A stretch of 48,165 bases of DNA from B2-G16 sp964528085. GTDB taxonomy: Bacteria; Bipolaricaulota; Bipolaricaulia; UBA7950; UBA9294. A model generated the notes under the pieces. It made no database searches and had not been told where the DNA came from. It worked only from the letters and a program-made list of their open reading frames with translations. Made by a program: the position numbers and the translations under genes. Below are positions 23,605 through 31,934 of the stretch, in pieces (positions within the stretch are counted from its first letter, which is position 1; every line of letters starts with the position of its first letter). The stretch lies in assembly GCA_964528085.1 (NCBI GenBank), contig CAZGRE010000005.1, positions 1-48,165 of the forward strand, written 5' to 3'.

Positions 23605-25940
23605 CACCTGACATCCTCCGGCTTCCCCTTGATGGCGGCCAGGACCCTCTCCGGGGTGAGCGGGACCTCGTGGATCCTGATACCGAGCGCATCGGCGACC
23701 GCGTTCGCCACCGCAGGGGCCGCCGGGGTGAGCGACGGCTCCCCGATCCCCTTCGCCCCGAACGGGCCGATCCCGCTCCCGGACTCGAGGATGATCGCCT
23801 CGGTGGTCGGGAAGTCGCACGATGTCGGGATCAGGTATTCGGCGAGGGACGGGGTCTGGGTGATCCCGTCCTTCACGATGTACTCCTCCATCAGGGCATA
23901 GCCGAGCCCCTGATGGCTTCCCCCGATGATCTGCCCCCGGACCGCGGCCGGGTTGATCGCCCGGCCGACGTCGTGGCAGGCGACGCTCTTTATGATCTCG
24001 ACCTCGCCGGTCTCGGTATCGACAGCGACCTCGACGGCCTGGGCCCCGAACGTGAAGTCGGGCCAGATGTCTCCCTGCCCGGTCTCAGGGTCGATCCCGT
24101 CGGTGAACGGAGCCTTGAACAAGGCGAGGTTGGAGAGGGGGATCCCGTCGGCGGCGCAGGCCGAGGCGAGCTCGTCGAGCGGGATCGAGCGGGCCTCGTC
24201 CCCGACGACGAACGCCCTCCCATCGGCGAGATCGATCGCACCCTCATCGACCTTAAAGTCCTTCGCCGCCCGGACGATCAGGTTCTCCCGGACGACGGAT
24301 GCCGCCTTGTACACGGCGTTACCCGACATGTAGAGCTGCCTCGTCGCGGTCGATGTACCGGCTAGTGGGGTGAGGGCCGAGTCGGTCGCGTAGACGGTGA
24401 CCCGCTCGAGCGGGACGCCGAGGAGCTCGGCCGCTATCTGGCAGAGGGAGTTCACCTGACCCGCCCCGATGTCGGGGACACCGCAGCGGATCGTCACCGT
24501 CCCGTCGAGCTCGAGGCCGACCCAGGCGCGGGAGGTGTCGTGGAACCAGGTTATCCGGCCGTAGCTCTGGAAGTACGAGGCGAACCCGCAGCCGACCTTA
24601 CGCCTCTTCGTCGACGGGGTCGGCTCGCCGAGCCCAGCGATCGCCCGCGTCGCCGTCTCCTCGAGCCAGACCTCGCTTGTGATCCGCTGGCCGGTCGCCG
24701 TCTCATCACCCTTCTTCAGGTAATTGACCCGCCGCACGGCCAGCGGATCGAGACCGAGCGCCTTTGCTATCTCGTCCATCTGCTGCTCGTAGGCGAGGGC
24801 GGCCTGCGGTCCACCGAACCCGCGGAACGCGCTCGTGAACGGCTGGTTCGTCGCCGCGGCAACGCTGTCGACCGAGACGTTATCGATCCGGTACGGACCG
24901 GTCGCCATCGCGGTCGCGTACAGGAGGACGTAAGGGGTGAGGTACGGGTAGGCACCAGAGTCGGCGATCATCCTGATCTCGGCCGCGGTGATCCGCCCGT
25001 CCCGTTTCACCCCTGTCCGATGCGTTATCACGAACGGGTGGCGCTTCGACTGGGCGACGAACGACTCCTCCCGTGTGTAGACGAGCTTGACCGGCCTTTT
25101 CGTCTCCCGGGCGAGGAGGGCGAGGAAGATCTCGACGGTGACGTCCTCCTTCCCCCCGAAACCCCCACCGACCATCGTCCCATGGATACGGACCTTGTTC
25201 TGCGGTATCCCGAGCGCCTTGGCGACCGAGCGGAAGTGCTCGACGACCTGGGTGCAGAGCCGGATGTTGATCACCCCTTGGTCGTCGACCCACGCCACCC
25301 CGGCCTCGGGCTCGAGGTAGGCGTGCTCGACGAACGGCATCCTGAAGGTGTTCTCGACGATCAGATCCGCCTCGGCCATCCCTTTTTCGAGGTCGCCCTT
25401 CCTTATCCGCCAGCGGGCGACGACGTTGTCCTCCCCGTACACCTTCGGCGCGCCCGGCTTCAGCGCCTCCTCGGGATCGAACACGCCGGGGAGTTCCTCG
25501 AGCTCGAGCTCGATCGCTGATATCGCCTCCTCGGCGATCTCCTCCGTCTCGGCGGCGACGAGGGCGATCGGTTCCCCTTGGAACCGGACGACGTCCGTCG
25601 CGAGGACAGGGGCGGCCGATCCGGCCCTCTCCTTCCTCCCGGTCTGGCCGGGTAGGTCGGTCGAGAGCCTCGCACCGGGGAGGTCCCTACCGGTGAGAAC
25701 CGTTGCCACCCCGGGGATCGAGCGCGCCCTCTCGACGTCGAGCCTCCTGATCCGCGCCGATGGGAGGGGGCTCCTCAACACCTTGGCGTAGAGCATGTTC
25801 GGCATCGAGAAGTCGCCGGCGTAGACGGTCGCCCCGACCGCCTTACCGAGGGAATCGACCCGCCTGAGCGGCCTTCCCACCTGACGGAGGGGAGGGAGGG
25901 CGACCTTGGGGAGCGGCTTTACCTTCACCCGTTCGATCAT
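23604..25940 (-). CDS. Molybdenum hydroxylase large subunit A (xanthine dehydrogenase family)
   Basis: A 778-residue molybdopterin-cytosine-dinucleotide-type large subunit. GTMVGGGFGGKED, the XDH-like substrate motif TSAFRGFGGPQ with Arg, and the catalytic Glu in GAKGIGEPSLTP near the C terminus are present. N-terminal residues 25-140 form the aldehyde oxidase a/b hammerhead domain (VDSLGKAVGATVYAGDF). It should hydroxylate an aldehyde or N-heterocycle with water as oxygen source. It overlaps the [2Fe-2S] gene by 4 bp and iorA by 1 bp. The Arg suggests a purine-like or similarly charged substrate, but this is only an inference. Confidence 0.9.
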   Translation of the reverse strand: MIERVKVKPLPKVALPPLRQVGRPLRRVDSLGKAVGATVYAGDFSMPNMLYAKVLRSPLPSARIRRLDVERARSIPGVATVLTGRDLPGARLSTDLPGQTGRKERAGSAAPVLATDVVRFQGEPIALVAAETEEIAEEAISAIELELEELPGVFDPEEALKPGAPKVYGEDNVVARWRIRKGDLEKGMAEADLIVENTFRMPFVEHAYLEPEAGVAWVDDQGVINIRLCTQVVEHFRSVAKALGIPQNKVRIHGTMVGGGFGGKEDVTVEIFLALLARETKRPVKLVYTREESFVAQSKRHPFVITHRTGVKRDGRITAAEIRMIADSGAYPYLTPYVLLYATAMATGPYRIDNVSVDSVAAATNQPFTSAFRGFGGPQAALAYEQQMDEIAKALGLDPLAVRRVNYLKKGDETATGQRITSEVWLEETATRAIAGLGEPTPSTKRRKVGCGFASYFQSYGRITWFHDTSRAWVGLELDGTVTIRCGVPDIGAGQVNSLCQIAAELLGVPLERVTVYATDSALTPLAGTSTATRQLYMSGNAVYKAASVVRENLIVRAAKDFKVDEGAIDLADGRAFVVGDEARSIPLDELASACAADGIPLSNLALFKAPFTDGIDPETGQGDIWPDFTFGAQAVEVAVDTETGEVEIIKSVACHDVGRAINPAAVRGQIIGGSHQGLGYALMEEYIVKDGITQTPSLAEYLIPTSCDFPTTEAIILESGSGIGPFGAKGIGEPSLTPAAPAVANAVADALGIRIHEVPLTPERVLAAIKGKPEDVR

Positions 25941-26422
25941 CCCGAACCACCCCCTTCAGCGATCCGCCTCGCTGCCTCCTTCACCGCCTCGACGATCTGG
26001 GCGTAGCCGGTGCAGCGGCAGAGGTTCCCGGAGATCGCCTCCCTTATCTCCTCTTCGGTCGGATTCGGGTTCTCGTCGAGGAGGGCCTTCGCTGCCATGA
26101 TCATCCCTGGCGTGCAGTAGCCGCACTGGACCGCGCCGGTGTCGGCGAACGCCTCCTGGATCGGATGCGGCCGATCGAGCGTACCGAGGCCACTCGCCGT
26201 GAGGATCTCGCTCCCGTCCGCCTGCCAGGCGAGGACGAGGCAGGAGTTAACGAGCTTCCCGTCGAGGAGGACGGCGCACGCCCCGCAGTCCCCCTTCTCG
26301 CACCCGTTCTTGACGTCGATGTAGCCGAGGTCGCGGAGGGCGCGAAGGAGGGTGACGTTCGGAGGGAGGGAGACCTCGCGCTCCACGCCGTTCACCTTGA
26401 AGCGAACCGTCTTTCTATCCAT
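25937..26422 (-). CDS. Molybdenum hydroxylase [2Fe-2S] subunit
   Basis: A 161-residue two-cluster iron-sulfur subunit (CoxS/XdhC-like). The plant-ferredoxin cluster ligands are in GCEKGDCGACAVLLDGKLVNSC (C-x4-C-x2-C-x11-C) and the second cluster in QCGYCTPGM and GNLCRCTGY. It passes electrons from molybdenum to FAD. ATG 26422 follows GGGGGAAAG and overlaps the FAD subunit gene by 8 bp; the long upstream open frame to 26716 lies wholly in that gene and is ignored. It probably pairs with large subunit A. Confidence 0.93.
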   Translation of the reverse strand: MDRKTVRFKVNGVEREVSLPPNVTLLRALRDLGYIDVKNGCEKGDCGACAVLLDGKLVNSCLVLAWQADGSEILTASGLGTLDRPHPIQEAFADTGAVQCGYCTPGMIMAAKALLDENPNPTEEEIREAISGNLCRCTGYAQIVEAVKEAARRIAEGGGSG

Positions 26423-27287
26423 CGATCTTTCCCCCTTCGAAGACCCTTTCCAACAGCCGCCGGACGAGCGTCGCCACCGCCTCCCGCCGGTACCACGCCG
26501 AGCCGCGGACGTCGGAGACCGGTCGCGCCTCCGCTGCGGCGGCAGCGGCAGCAGCAGCGATCGAGGCGGGGGTGATCGGCCCGGCAGCCAGGATCCTCTC
26601 TGCTTCGTCCGACCTGATCGGGGTCGGGGCGACCGCCCCGAGGGCGATCCTGACCCGCCTTTCACCGCTGTTAGATCCTCCGATCGAGACGGCGACGCTG
26701 ACGACCGATATCGCATCCGCCCTACGTAGGCCGAGCTTCCGGAAGGCGAAGGAAGTCCCGTCAGACGGGATCGGAAACCTGATCGCGGTCAGAAGCTCGC
26801 CCTTCCGCAGGTCGGTCTTCCGCACGCCGCGGAAGAACCGATCGATCGGGATACGCCTTGCCCCATCGGGGCTCGCAATCTCGAGCGCAGCGTCGAGGGC
26901 GAGGAGGGGCGGGGCGGTGTCGGCCGCCGGGGACGCGTAGGCGAGGTTCCCCCCGATCGTCGCCCGGTTCCGGACCGCCGGGCTGGCGAACGTATCGCAC
27001 GCCGCGCGGAGGAGGGGGGCGTGCTCCGCCACGAGCCCGCTTTTCTTGATCTCAGCAATCGTCGTTGCAGCCCCGATCACGACCTCCTCCCCATCGACCC
27101 TGATCCCGGAGAGGTCGTCGATCCGTCCGAGGTCGACGAGGACCGGTGGGCTGACCCTCCGGCTCCGCATATCGACGAGGAGGGCCGTCCCCCCGGCGAT
27201 CGGAACCGCACCCGGCGATCTAGCGAGGATATCGAGCGCCTCGTCGAGGCTCTCCGGCCGGTGAAGCTCGAACTCTGGAAGCGTCAT
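26415..27287 (-). CDS. Molybdenum hydroxylase FAD-binding subunit
   Basis: A 290-residue CoxM/CutM-type FAD subunit. The first flavin loop is AIAGGTALLVDMR (about residues 31-43), the second TIGGNLAYASPAADTAPPLLALDA (about 110-133), and a CO-dehydrogenase-flavoprotein C-terminal domain follows. It hands electrons from the iron-sulfur subunit to the final acceptor. A run of alanines near residues 242-253 follows the predicted C-terminal helix. It overlaps both neighbouring genes by 4 and 8 bp. Confidence 0.92.
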   Translation of the reverse strand: MTLPEFELHRPESLDEALDILARSPGAVPIAGGTALLVDMRSRRVSPPVLVDLGRIDDLSGIRVDGEEVVIGAATTIAEIKKSGLVAEHAPLLRAACDTFASPAVRNRATIGGNLAYASPAADTAPPLLALDAALEIASPDGARRIPIDRFFRGVRKTDLRKGELLTAIRFPIPSDGTSFAFRKLGLRRADAISVVSVAVSIGGSNSGERRVRIALGAVAPTPIRSDEAERILAAGPITPASIAAAAAAAAAEARPVSDVRGSAWYRREAVATLVRRLLERVFEGGKIDG

Positions 27288-28702
27288 GATCCCCCTTTCG
27301 TTACCGCCCGCTTCACCGCGCGGACGATGCTCGCATACCCGGTGCAGCGGCAGATGTTCCCTTTCAGATAGTCCCTTATCTCATCCTCGGTCGGCTGCGG
27401 GATCTCGGAGAGGAGCCTCTTTGTCATCACGAGCATCCCGGGTGTGCAGAATCCGCACTGAAACGCGTTCTCCTCGATGAACGCCTCCTGGATCGGATCG
27501 AGCCTCCCGCCGTCGCCTGCTAGCCCCTCCACGGTCCTGATCCGCGCCCCGTCAGCGCTCACAGCGAGGACGAGGCAGGAAAGGGCAGGGGCACCGTTCA
27601 ACAGGACGGTGCACGCCCCGCACTCCCCGATCCCGCAGCCGTACTTCGGACCGGTCAGCTCGAGCCGGTCGCGGAGGACGTTTAACAGAAGCTCGTTCGG
27701 CCCGACCTCGAGCGTATGTAAGGCTCCGTTCACCTCGAGGCGGATCGCGGTCCGCTCGTCGGGCAAGACCCGCTTCGGCCCGGATTCGAAGATGAGGGAC
27801 GTCGGCTCGCCGCGGAGCGGCCGCGGGGGTGCGCTCGTCCTCTCCCACGCGGCGGAAAGCCCGTCGAAGACGAGGGCGGCCGTCGCCCTCCTCCGGTAGT
27901 CGGCGCTCGAGCGGGTATCGTCGATCGGTGAGATCTCCTCGCTTGCCAAGCGTCCGGCCTCGAGCGCTCGCTCCTCCGAGAACGCCCTCCCGATCAGCGC
28001 CTCCTCGGCCTTCCGCGCCCGCAGGACGGTCGGGCCGACCGATCCGAGGGAGATCCGGCAGTCGACGATCCGCTCGCCGTCGCGGACGAGGACGACCGCG
28101 ACGCTCGCCTTGGCGAGATCGGCGCGGACGCGGGAGATCTTCAGAAACGCGCTCCCGGCCCGATCGAGCGGTGGAAGCTCGATCCCCTTCAGGATCTCTC
28201 CTTCCCTCAGGTCAACCTCTCCTGGACCGAGGAGGAGGTCTTCGACCGGAACCTCCCTCTCCCCGTCCGGACCGACGAGCCTCGCCCTCGCAGCGAACGC
28301 GAGGAGGGAGGGCACGGTATCCGAGGCGGGCGATCCGTTGCAGACGTTCCCCCCGATCGTCCCCCGGGAGCTCACCTGCGTCGAGCCGAACGCCGCGGCC
28401 GCCTCGGCGAGCGCGGTGTAGCGCTCCCAGAGGAGGGCCGATGTGGCGAGCGTCCTTATCGTCGTCAGCCCGCCGATCGAGATACCTTCTGAAGACGGCT
28501 CGATCCGATCGAGGCCGGGGAGTTTTCCGATATCGATCAGAAGCTCGGCTGATGTCTTCTCCATCTTCAGATCGACGAGGAGGTTCGTCCCCCCGGCCAA
28601 GACCCGCGCCCCTTCGTCCTTCTTGAGCTCGGCGATCGCCTGATCGAGGGACGAAGGACGGACGTATCCGAATCTGTCTACGATGACGTGGGTATCGCTC
28701 AT
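27284..28702 (-). CDS. Molybdenum hydroxylase fused FAD-binding and [2Fe-2S] subunit
   Basis: A 472-residue fusion. Residues 1-295 are a CutM-type FAD subunit with VLAGGTNLLVDLK and TIGGNVCNGSPASDTVPSLLA. Residues 318-472 are a CutS-type subunit with YGCGIGECGACTVLLNG, QCGFCTPGM and GNICRCTGY for two [2Fe-2S] clusters. The two modules are separate genes in the adjoining set. The fusion keeps all cofactor residues that I can see. It overlaps the large subunit B gene by 4 bp, so it presumably serves that subunit. Confidence 0.92.
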   Translation of the reverse strand: MSDTHVIVDRFGYVRPSSLDQAIAELKKDEGARVLAGGTNLLVDLKMEKTSAELLIDIGKLPGLDRIEPSSEGISIGGLTTIRTLATSALLWERYTALAEAAAAFGSTQVSSRGTIGGNVCNGSPASDTVPSLLAFAARARLVGPDGEREVPVEDLLLGPGEVDLREGEILKGIELPPLDRAGSAFLKISRVRADLAKASVAVVLVRDGERIVDCRISLGSVGPTVLRARKAEEALIGRAFSEERALEAGRLASEEISPIDDTRSSADYRRRATAALVFDGLSAAWERTSAPPRPLRGEPTSLIFESGPKRVLPDERTAIRLEVNGALHTLEVGPNELLLNVLRDRLELTGPKYGCGIGECGACTVLLNGAPALSCLVLAVSADGARIRTVEGLAGDGGRLDPIQEAFIEENAFQCGFCTPGMLVMTKRLLSEIPQPTEDEIRDYLKGNICRCTGYASIVRAVKRAVTKGGS

Positions 28703-31035
28703 CCCTCCTCCAATCGGGAAAGGATCCTCTCCGGGGTTATCGGAAGCTCATAGAATCTTATACCGATCGCATCCGCGATCGCGTTCGCGTACGCCGCTGC
28801 GACCGGGTTCATCGCCGCCTCCCCGATCCCCTTCGCCCCGAACGGGCCGGTCGGCTCGTACGTCTCGGCGAAGAAGGTCTCGATCCTATCGATCGGCGGG
28901 GCCTCCGCGAATCCTGGGATCTTCGCGTCGAGCGGGTATCCGCGCGAGAGGAGCCGGCCGGAATCGTCCCAGGAGCACCCCTCGAGGAGGGCGTAACCCG
29001 CCCCCTTGATGAGCCCCCCTTCGAGCTGCCCTTTTGCCATCGCCGGGTTGATCACCGTCCCGCAGTCGGAGCCGAGGACAGCCTTCAGCGTCCGCACCCT
29101 CCCGGTCCAGGTGTCGACCTCGACCTTGACGAAGACGGCGACGTAGGCCGGAGGGCAGTTCGTCGGCCGGTAGCTCTCAACAGCAGCGATCGTCTTCCAG
29201 CTCTCGGTCCAGCAGCGGGTGGCGAGCTCGGCGAGGGTGATCCTCCTCTCCGGGATCGCCGGGGCGTAGACGACCGCTTGATCGGCGTCCGGATCGAACG
29301 TGAGCTCGAGCGCGTCCGGCATGACGTTCAGGTAGCGGGCGGCCGTCTCGAGGATCTCGCGGCGGACCGACTCGGCCGCCTTGAGGGCCGCCCCACCGCC
29401 GGCGTAGACCCCGCGCGTGGCGTGTGTGACGCAGTCGTAGACCGTATCCCGCGTCCCGACCGGGGAGACGTCGACCTTGTTAAACGGAACACAGAGCGCC
29501 TCGCCGACGAGCTTCGCCACCGCCTCGAGCGTCCCGCCGCCGTGGTCCATCAGGGCGGTGATCACATCGACCGATCCGTCCACGTTCAGCTTGACCATCG
29601 CCCCGGAGAAGTCGATCACGTCCCCGGGCTGGGGGGCGCCGGCGCTCGAGGTGTGAAACCCGCGCGCCATCCCGATCCCGACCCTGAACCTCTCCCCATC
29701 CTTCCGATTTTTCCTCTCGTCCCAGCCGATCCTCTTTCTCCCTTCCTTCAGAAGCTGGGGGACGCCGTCGCTTCGAACGATCGAGCGGACGAGCGGGCCC
29801 TGGCCCCAGAATGTGTCGCCGAGCCCGACGTAGTTCTTCAGCCGAAGCTCGATCGGATCGATCCCGATCCTACCCGCCAGCTCGTCGATCAGGCTCTCGA
29901 CCGCGAACGTCACCTGCGGGTTTCCGAACCCCTGCATCGCGCACGACGGCGCCTTGTTCGTGTATACGGCCGTTCCGCGGTAGGAGACGTTCGGGAGCTT
30001 GTACAGGGAGACGAGCCAGCCGACGGCGACGCCGAGGAAGGAGTAGGCCTGGATGTTGTGCGCACCGATGTCGGCAATCAGTTCCATCCTCGCCCCGAGT
30101 AGGGTCCCGTCCCTCTTCGCCGCCAGCTTGAGGTCGATCCGGCAGCCGTAGCGGGTGTGATCATGCGCGTCCTCCTCGCGGGTCAAAACGAGCTTCACCG
30201 GCCTTCCCGACTTCAGGGCGAGGGCGGCGCAGATCGGGATCGGCGGGTTCATCTGGATGCTCGAGCCGAACGTCCCGCCGATCGGGACGCGGCGGACGTC
30301 GATCTTGGAGAGCGGGATCCCGAATATCTGCCCCAAGAGGATCCGCACGTTGTGGATCGACTGGGTCGTCGGCCAGACGGTCAGCCCGCCGTCTGGCTCG
30401 GGCCTGACGACGGCCCCCTTCGTCTCGAGCTGAGCGTGATAGACCTTCGGAAGGTCGAAGACGCCCTCGACGACGACGTCCGCCGCGGAGAAGGCGGCAT
30501 CAACGTCTCCCTCCTCGACGGTCCGGGTGCACGCGACGTTGTGCTCGATCTTTATCTCCTCGTCGCCGAACAGGACGGTATCGTAAATCGGAGGCGCACC
30601 CTCCTTCATCGCCTCGATCGGATCGGTCAGGACCGGGAGGACCTCGTAGTCGACCTTTATCGCGCGGATGGCCCGCTCGGCGAGCTCTTCTGTCTCCGCA
30701 GCGACAGCGGCGACCGCCTCGCCCATCCTCCTCACCTTGTCGGCGAGGACGTAGTGGTCCTTATGGAGGACCGACGGGATCGTGATGATCCGCTCGTTGT
30801 AGCGGACCTTCGGGATGTCATCGAACGTTAGGACGACCGCGCCCATCTCCTCGGCCTTCGACGTATCGATGGACTTTACGATGGCGTGGGCATACGGGCT
30901 CGAAAGGACCCGGCCGTGCAGCATCCGGGGAAGGGTGATGTCGACCGTGTAGCGCTCCTTGCCGGTCACCCGCGCTACCCCGTCCTTCCGGGGAAGGTCC
31001 CTCCCGAGGAGGTTGAATTCCCTTTTCTCATCCAT
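28699..31035 (-). CDS. Molybdenum hydroxylase large subunit B
   Basis: About 778 residues, paralogous to the large subunit at 23604. The hammerhead domain begins RDLPRKDGVARVTGKERYTVDI; molybdopterin contacts include PIGGTFGSS, and the catalytic Glu lies in GAKGIGEAAMNP. The substrate motif reads SCAMQGFGNPQ, with Gln where xanthine dehydrogenase has a substrate-binding Arg, and GGTFGSS replaces the usual GGGFGGK. A different substrate from subunit A is likely. The start is uncertain: ATG 31035 is used; GTG 31050 overlaps the gntR stop. A much longer in-frame extension lies inside gntR. Confidence 0.88.
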   Translation of the reverse strand: MDEKREFNLLGRDLPRKDGVARVTGKERYTVDITLPRMLHGRVLSSPYAHAIVKSIDTSKAEEMGAVVLTFDDIPKVRYNERIITIPSVLHKDHYVLADKVRRMGEAVAAVAAETEELAERAIRAIKVDYEVLPVLTDPIEAMKEGAPPIYDTVLFGDEEIKIEHNVACTRTVEEGDVDAAFSAADVVVEGVFDLPKVYHAQLETKGAVVRPEPDGGLTVWPTTQSIHNVRILLGQIFGIPLSKIDVRRVPIGGTFGSSIQMNPPIPICAALALKSGRPVKLVLTREEDAHDHTRYGCRIDLKLAAKRDGTLLGARMELIADIGAHNIQAYSFLGVAVGWLVSLYKLPNVSYRGTAVYTNKAPSCAMQGFGNPQVTFAVESLIDELAGRIGIDPIELRLKNYVGLGDTFWGQGPLVRSIVRSDGVPQLLKEGRKRIGWDERKNRKDGERFRVGIGMARGFHTSSAGAPQPGDVIDFSGAMVKLNVDGSVDVITALMDHGGGTLEAVAKLVGEALCVPFNKVDVSPVGTRDTVYDCVTHATRGVYAGGGAALKAAESVRREILETAARYLNVMPDALELTFDPDADQAVVYAPAIPERRITLAELATRCWTESWKTIAAVESYRPTNCPPAYVAVFVKVEVDTWTGRVRTLKAVLGSDCGTVINPAMAKGQLEGGLIKGAGYALLEGCSWDDSGRLLSRGYPLDAKIPGFAEAPPIDRIETFFAETYEPTGPFGAKGIGEAAMNPVAAAYANAIADAIGIRFYELPITPERILSRLEEG

Positions 31036-31046
31036 CCGAGCTTCGA

Positions 31047-31748
31047 TCACCCCTCGTAGTTTACGAAATGCGCGTGCATTCTTTCTGCGGCGAGCGCCCC
31101 GTCCCCGGATGAGATCGCATCGACGATACCGCGATGGACGGCGGCCGAGCGGAGGAGGGCCTCGCTCCGATTCGGAAGGTAGAACCGCCGCTCGAGGTCG
31201 CGCCATCCCTCGTGGTCCATGAACTCGAGGAAGCTTCGCTCCGTCTTCTCAACGATCGCGTTCTCCGTCGCCTGGGCGAGGAGGAGATGGAACCGGCGGT
31301 GAAGCCGGATGTAATCCTCATAACGTTCGGACCCGGCTGCATCCTCCATCTGCGCGAGGAGGCGGTCGAACTCCCCCTCCCGCTCGTGGTTCCATCTGTT
31401 GACGACGAGCCAGACGATCCCCGTCTCGAACGCGGCGCGCGCCTCCTGGAGCTGGAACGCCTCCTCGCTCAGGGCGATCGTCTCCTCGATCTTCGAGGCG
31501 AGGGAATCGAGATCGGGCCCCGGCCGGACGTAGGTCCCGTCCCCGACCCGCGTCTCGACGACCCCCATCAGCCTGAGGGCGGCAAGCCCCTCCCTGACCG
31601 ACGTCCGGCCGACCCCGGTCAGCTCGGCGAGCCTCGCCTCGGACGGGAGCCTGTCCCCCGGGCGGAGCGTCCCGTCCTGGATCGATCGGATGATCTGATC
31701 GACGACGTAGCGCGGCCGGCTCGCAGCGTTCAGCCTCTCGAATCCCAT
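31047..31748 (-). CDS. GntR-family (FadR subfamily) transcriptional regulator
   Basis: A 233-residue regulator. Residues 8-75 form the GntR winged helix (YVVDQIIRSIQDGTLRPGDRLPSEARLAELTGVGRTSVREGL and VVETRVGDGTYV). Residues 85-230 are an FCD ligand domain, with metal-binding His residues visible in RLHRRFH, AAVHRGIV and RMHAHF. FCD regulators sense organic acids or acyl compounds, often substrates of their own operon. ATG 31748 follows AAAGGGG; the upstream in-frame codons to 31805 run through the operator and are not used. It is the first gene of the Mo-hydroxylase/iorAB operon. Confidence 0.92.
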   Translation of the reverse strand: MGFERLNAASRPRYVVDQIIRSIQDGTLRPGDRLPSEARLAELTGVGRTSVREGLAALRLMGVVETRVGDGTYVRPGPDLDSLASKIEETIALSEEAFQLQEARAAFETGIVWLVVNRWNHEREGEFDRLLAQMEDAAGSERYEDYIRLHRRFHLLLAQATENAIVEKTERSFLEFMDHEGWRDLERRFYLPNRSEALLRSAAVHRGIVDAISSGDGALAAERMHAHFVNYEG

Positions 31749-31765
31749 GGCGCCCCTTTCCGGGT

Positions 31766-31789
31766 CATCTATCAGGTGTCTGACAGATG
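31766..31789. promoter_or_regulatory. Operator-like dyad upstream of gntR
   Basis: Arms CATCTATCAG and CTGACAGATG (one mismatch in ten) flank GTGT. Inside is TGTCTGACA, a 9-bp palindrome with the GT-N3-AC core seen at FadR/FCD-type GntR operators. It ends 18 bp before the gntR start codon, a normal place for autorepression of the whole operon. Binding by this GntR is inferred. Confidence 0.65.
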
Positions 31790-31803
31790 TTCGGGGTAGA
31801 CGC

Positions 31804-31833
31804 AATGTATTTCAAGGCATAGTCGCAGAGCAA
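31804..31833 (-). promoter_or_regulatory. Weak candidate promoter of the ten-gene operon
   Basis: On the minus strand TTGCTC (31833-31828), 18 bp, TACATT (31809-31804). Each box matches four of six bases. Transcription would start just upstream of the GntR operator-like dyad. Other placements are possible, such as TTGAAA closer to the dyad without a good -10. Confidence 0.25.
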
Positions 31834-31934
31834 CATCACATCCTGGGAGGCACTTCCTCGACATCACTTGTCTGCAGATAGAAAAAAGACTACAAGAGGT
31901 CCAACACGTAACTTCCCGGCAAGGAGGATCGACA

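Noticed and set aside
24540..25520. Long plus-strand open frame (326 codons) opposite the Mo hydroxylase large subunit
   Set aside because: It is wholly antisense to a gene with clear family motifs, has an Arg/Asp/Pro-rich composition typical of GC-rich shadow frames, and matches no family.
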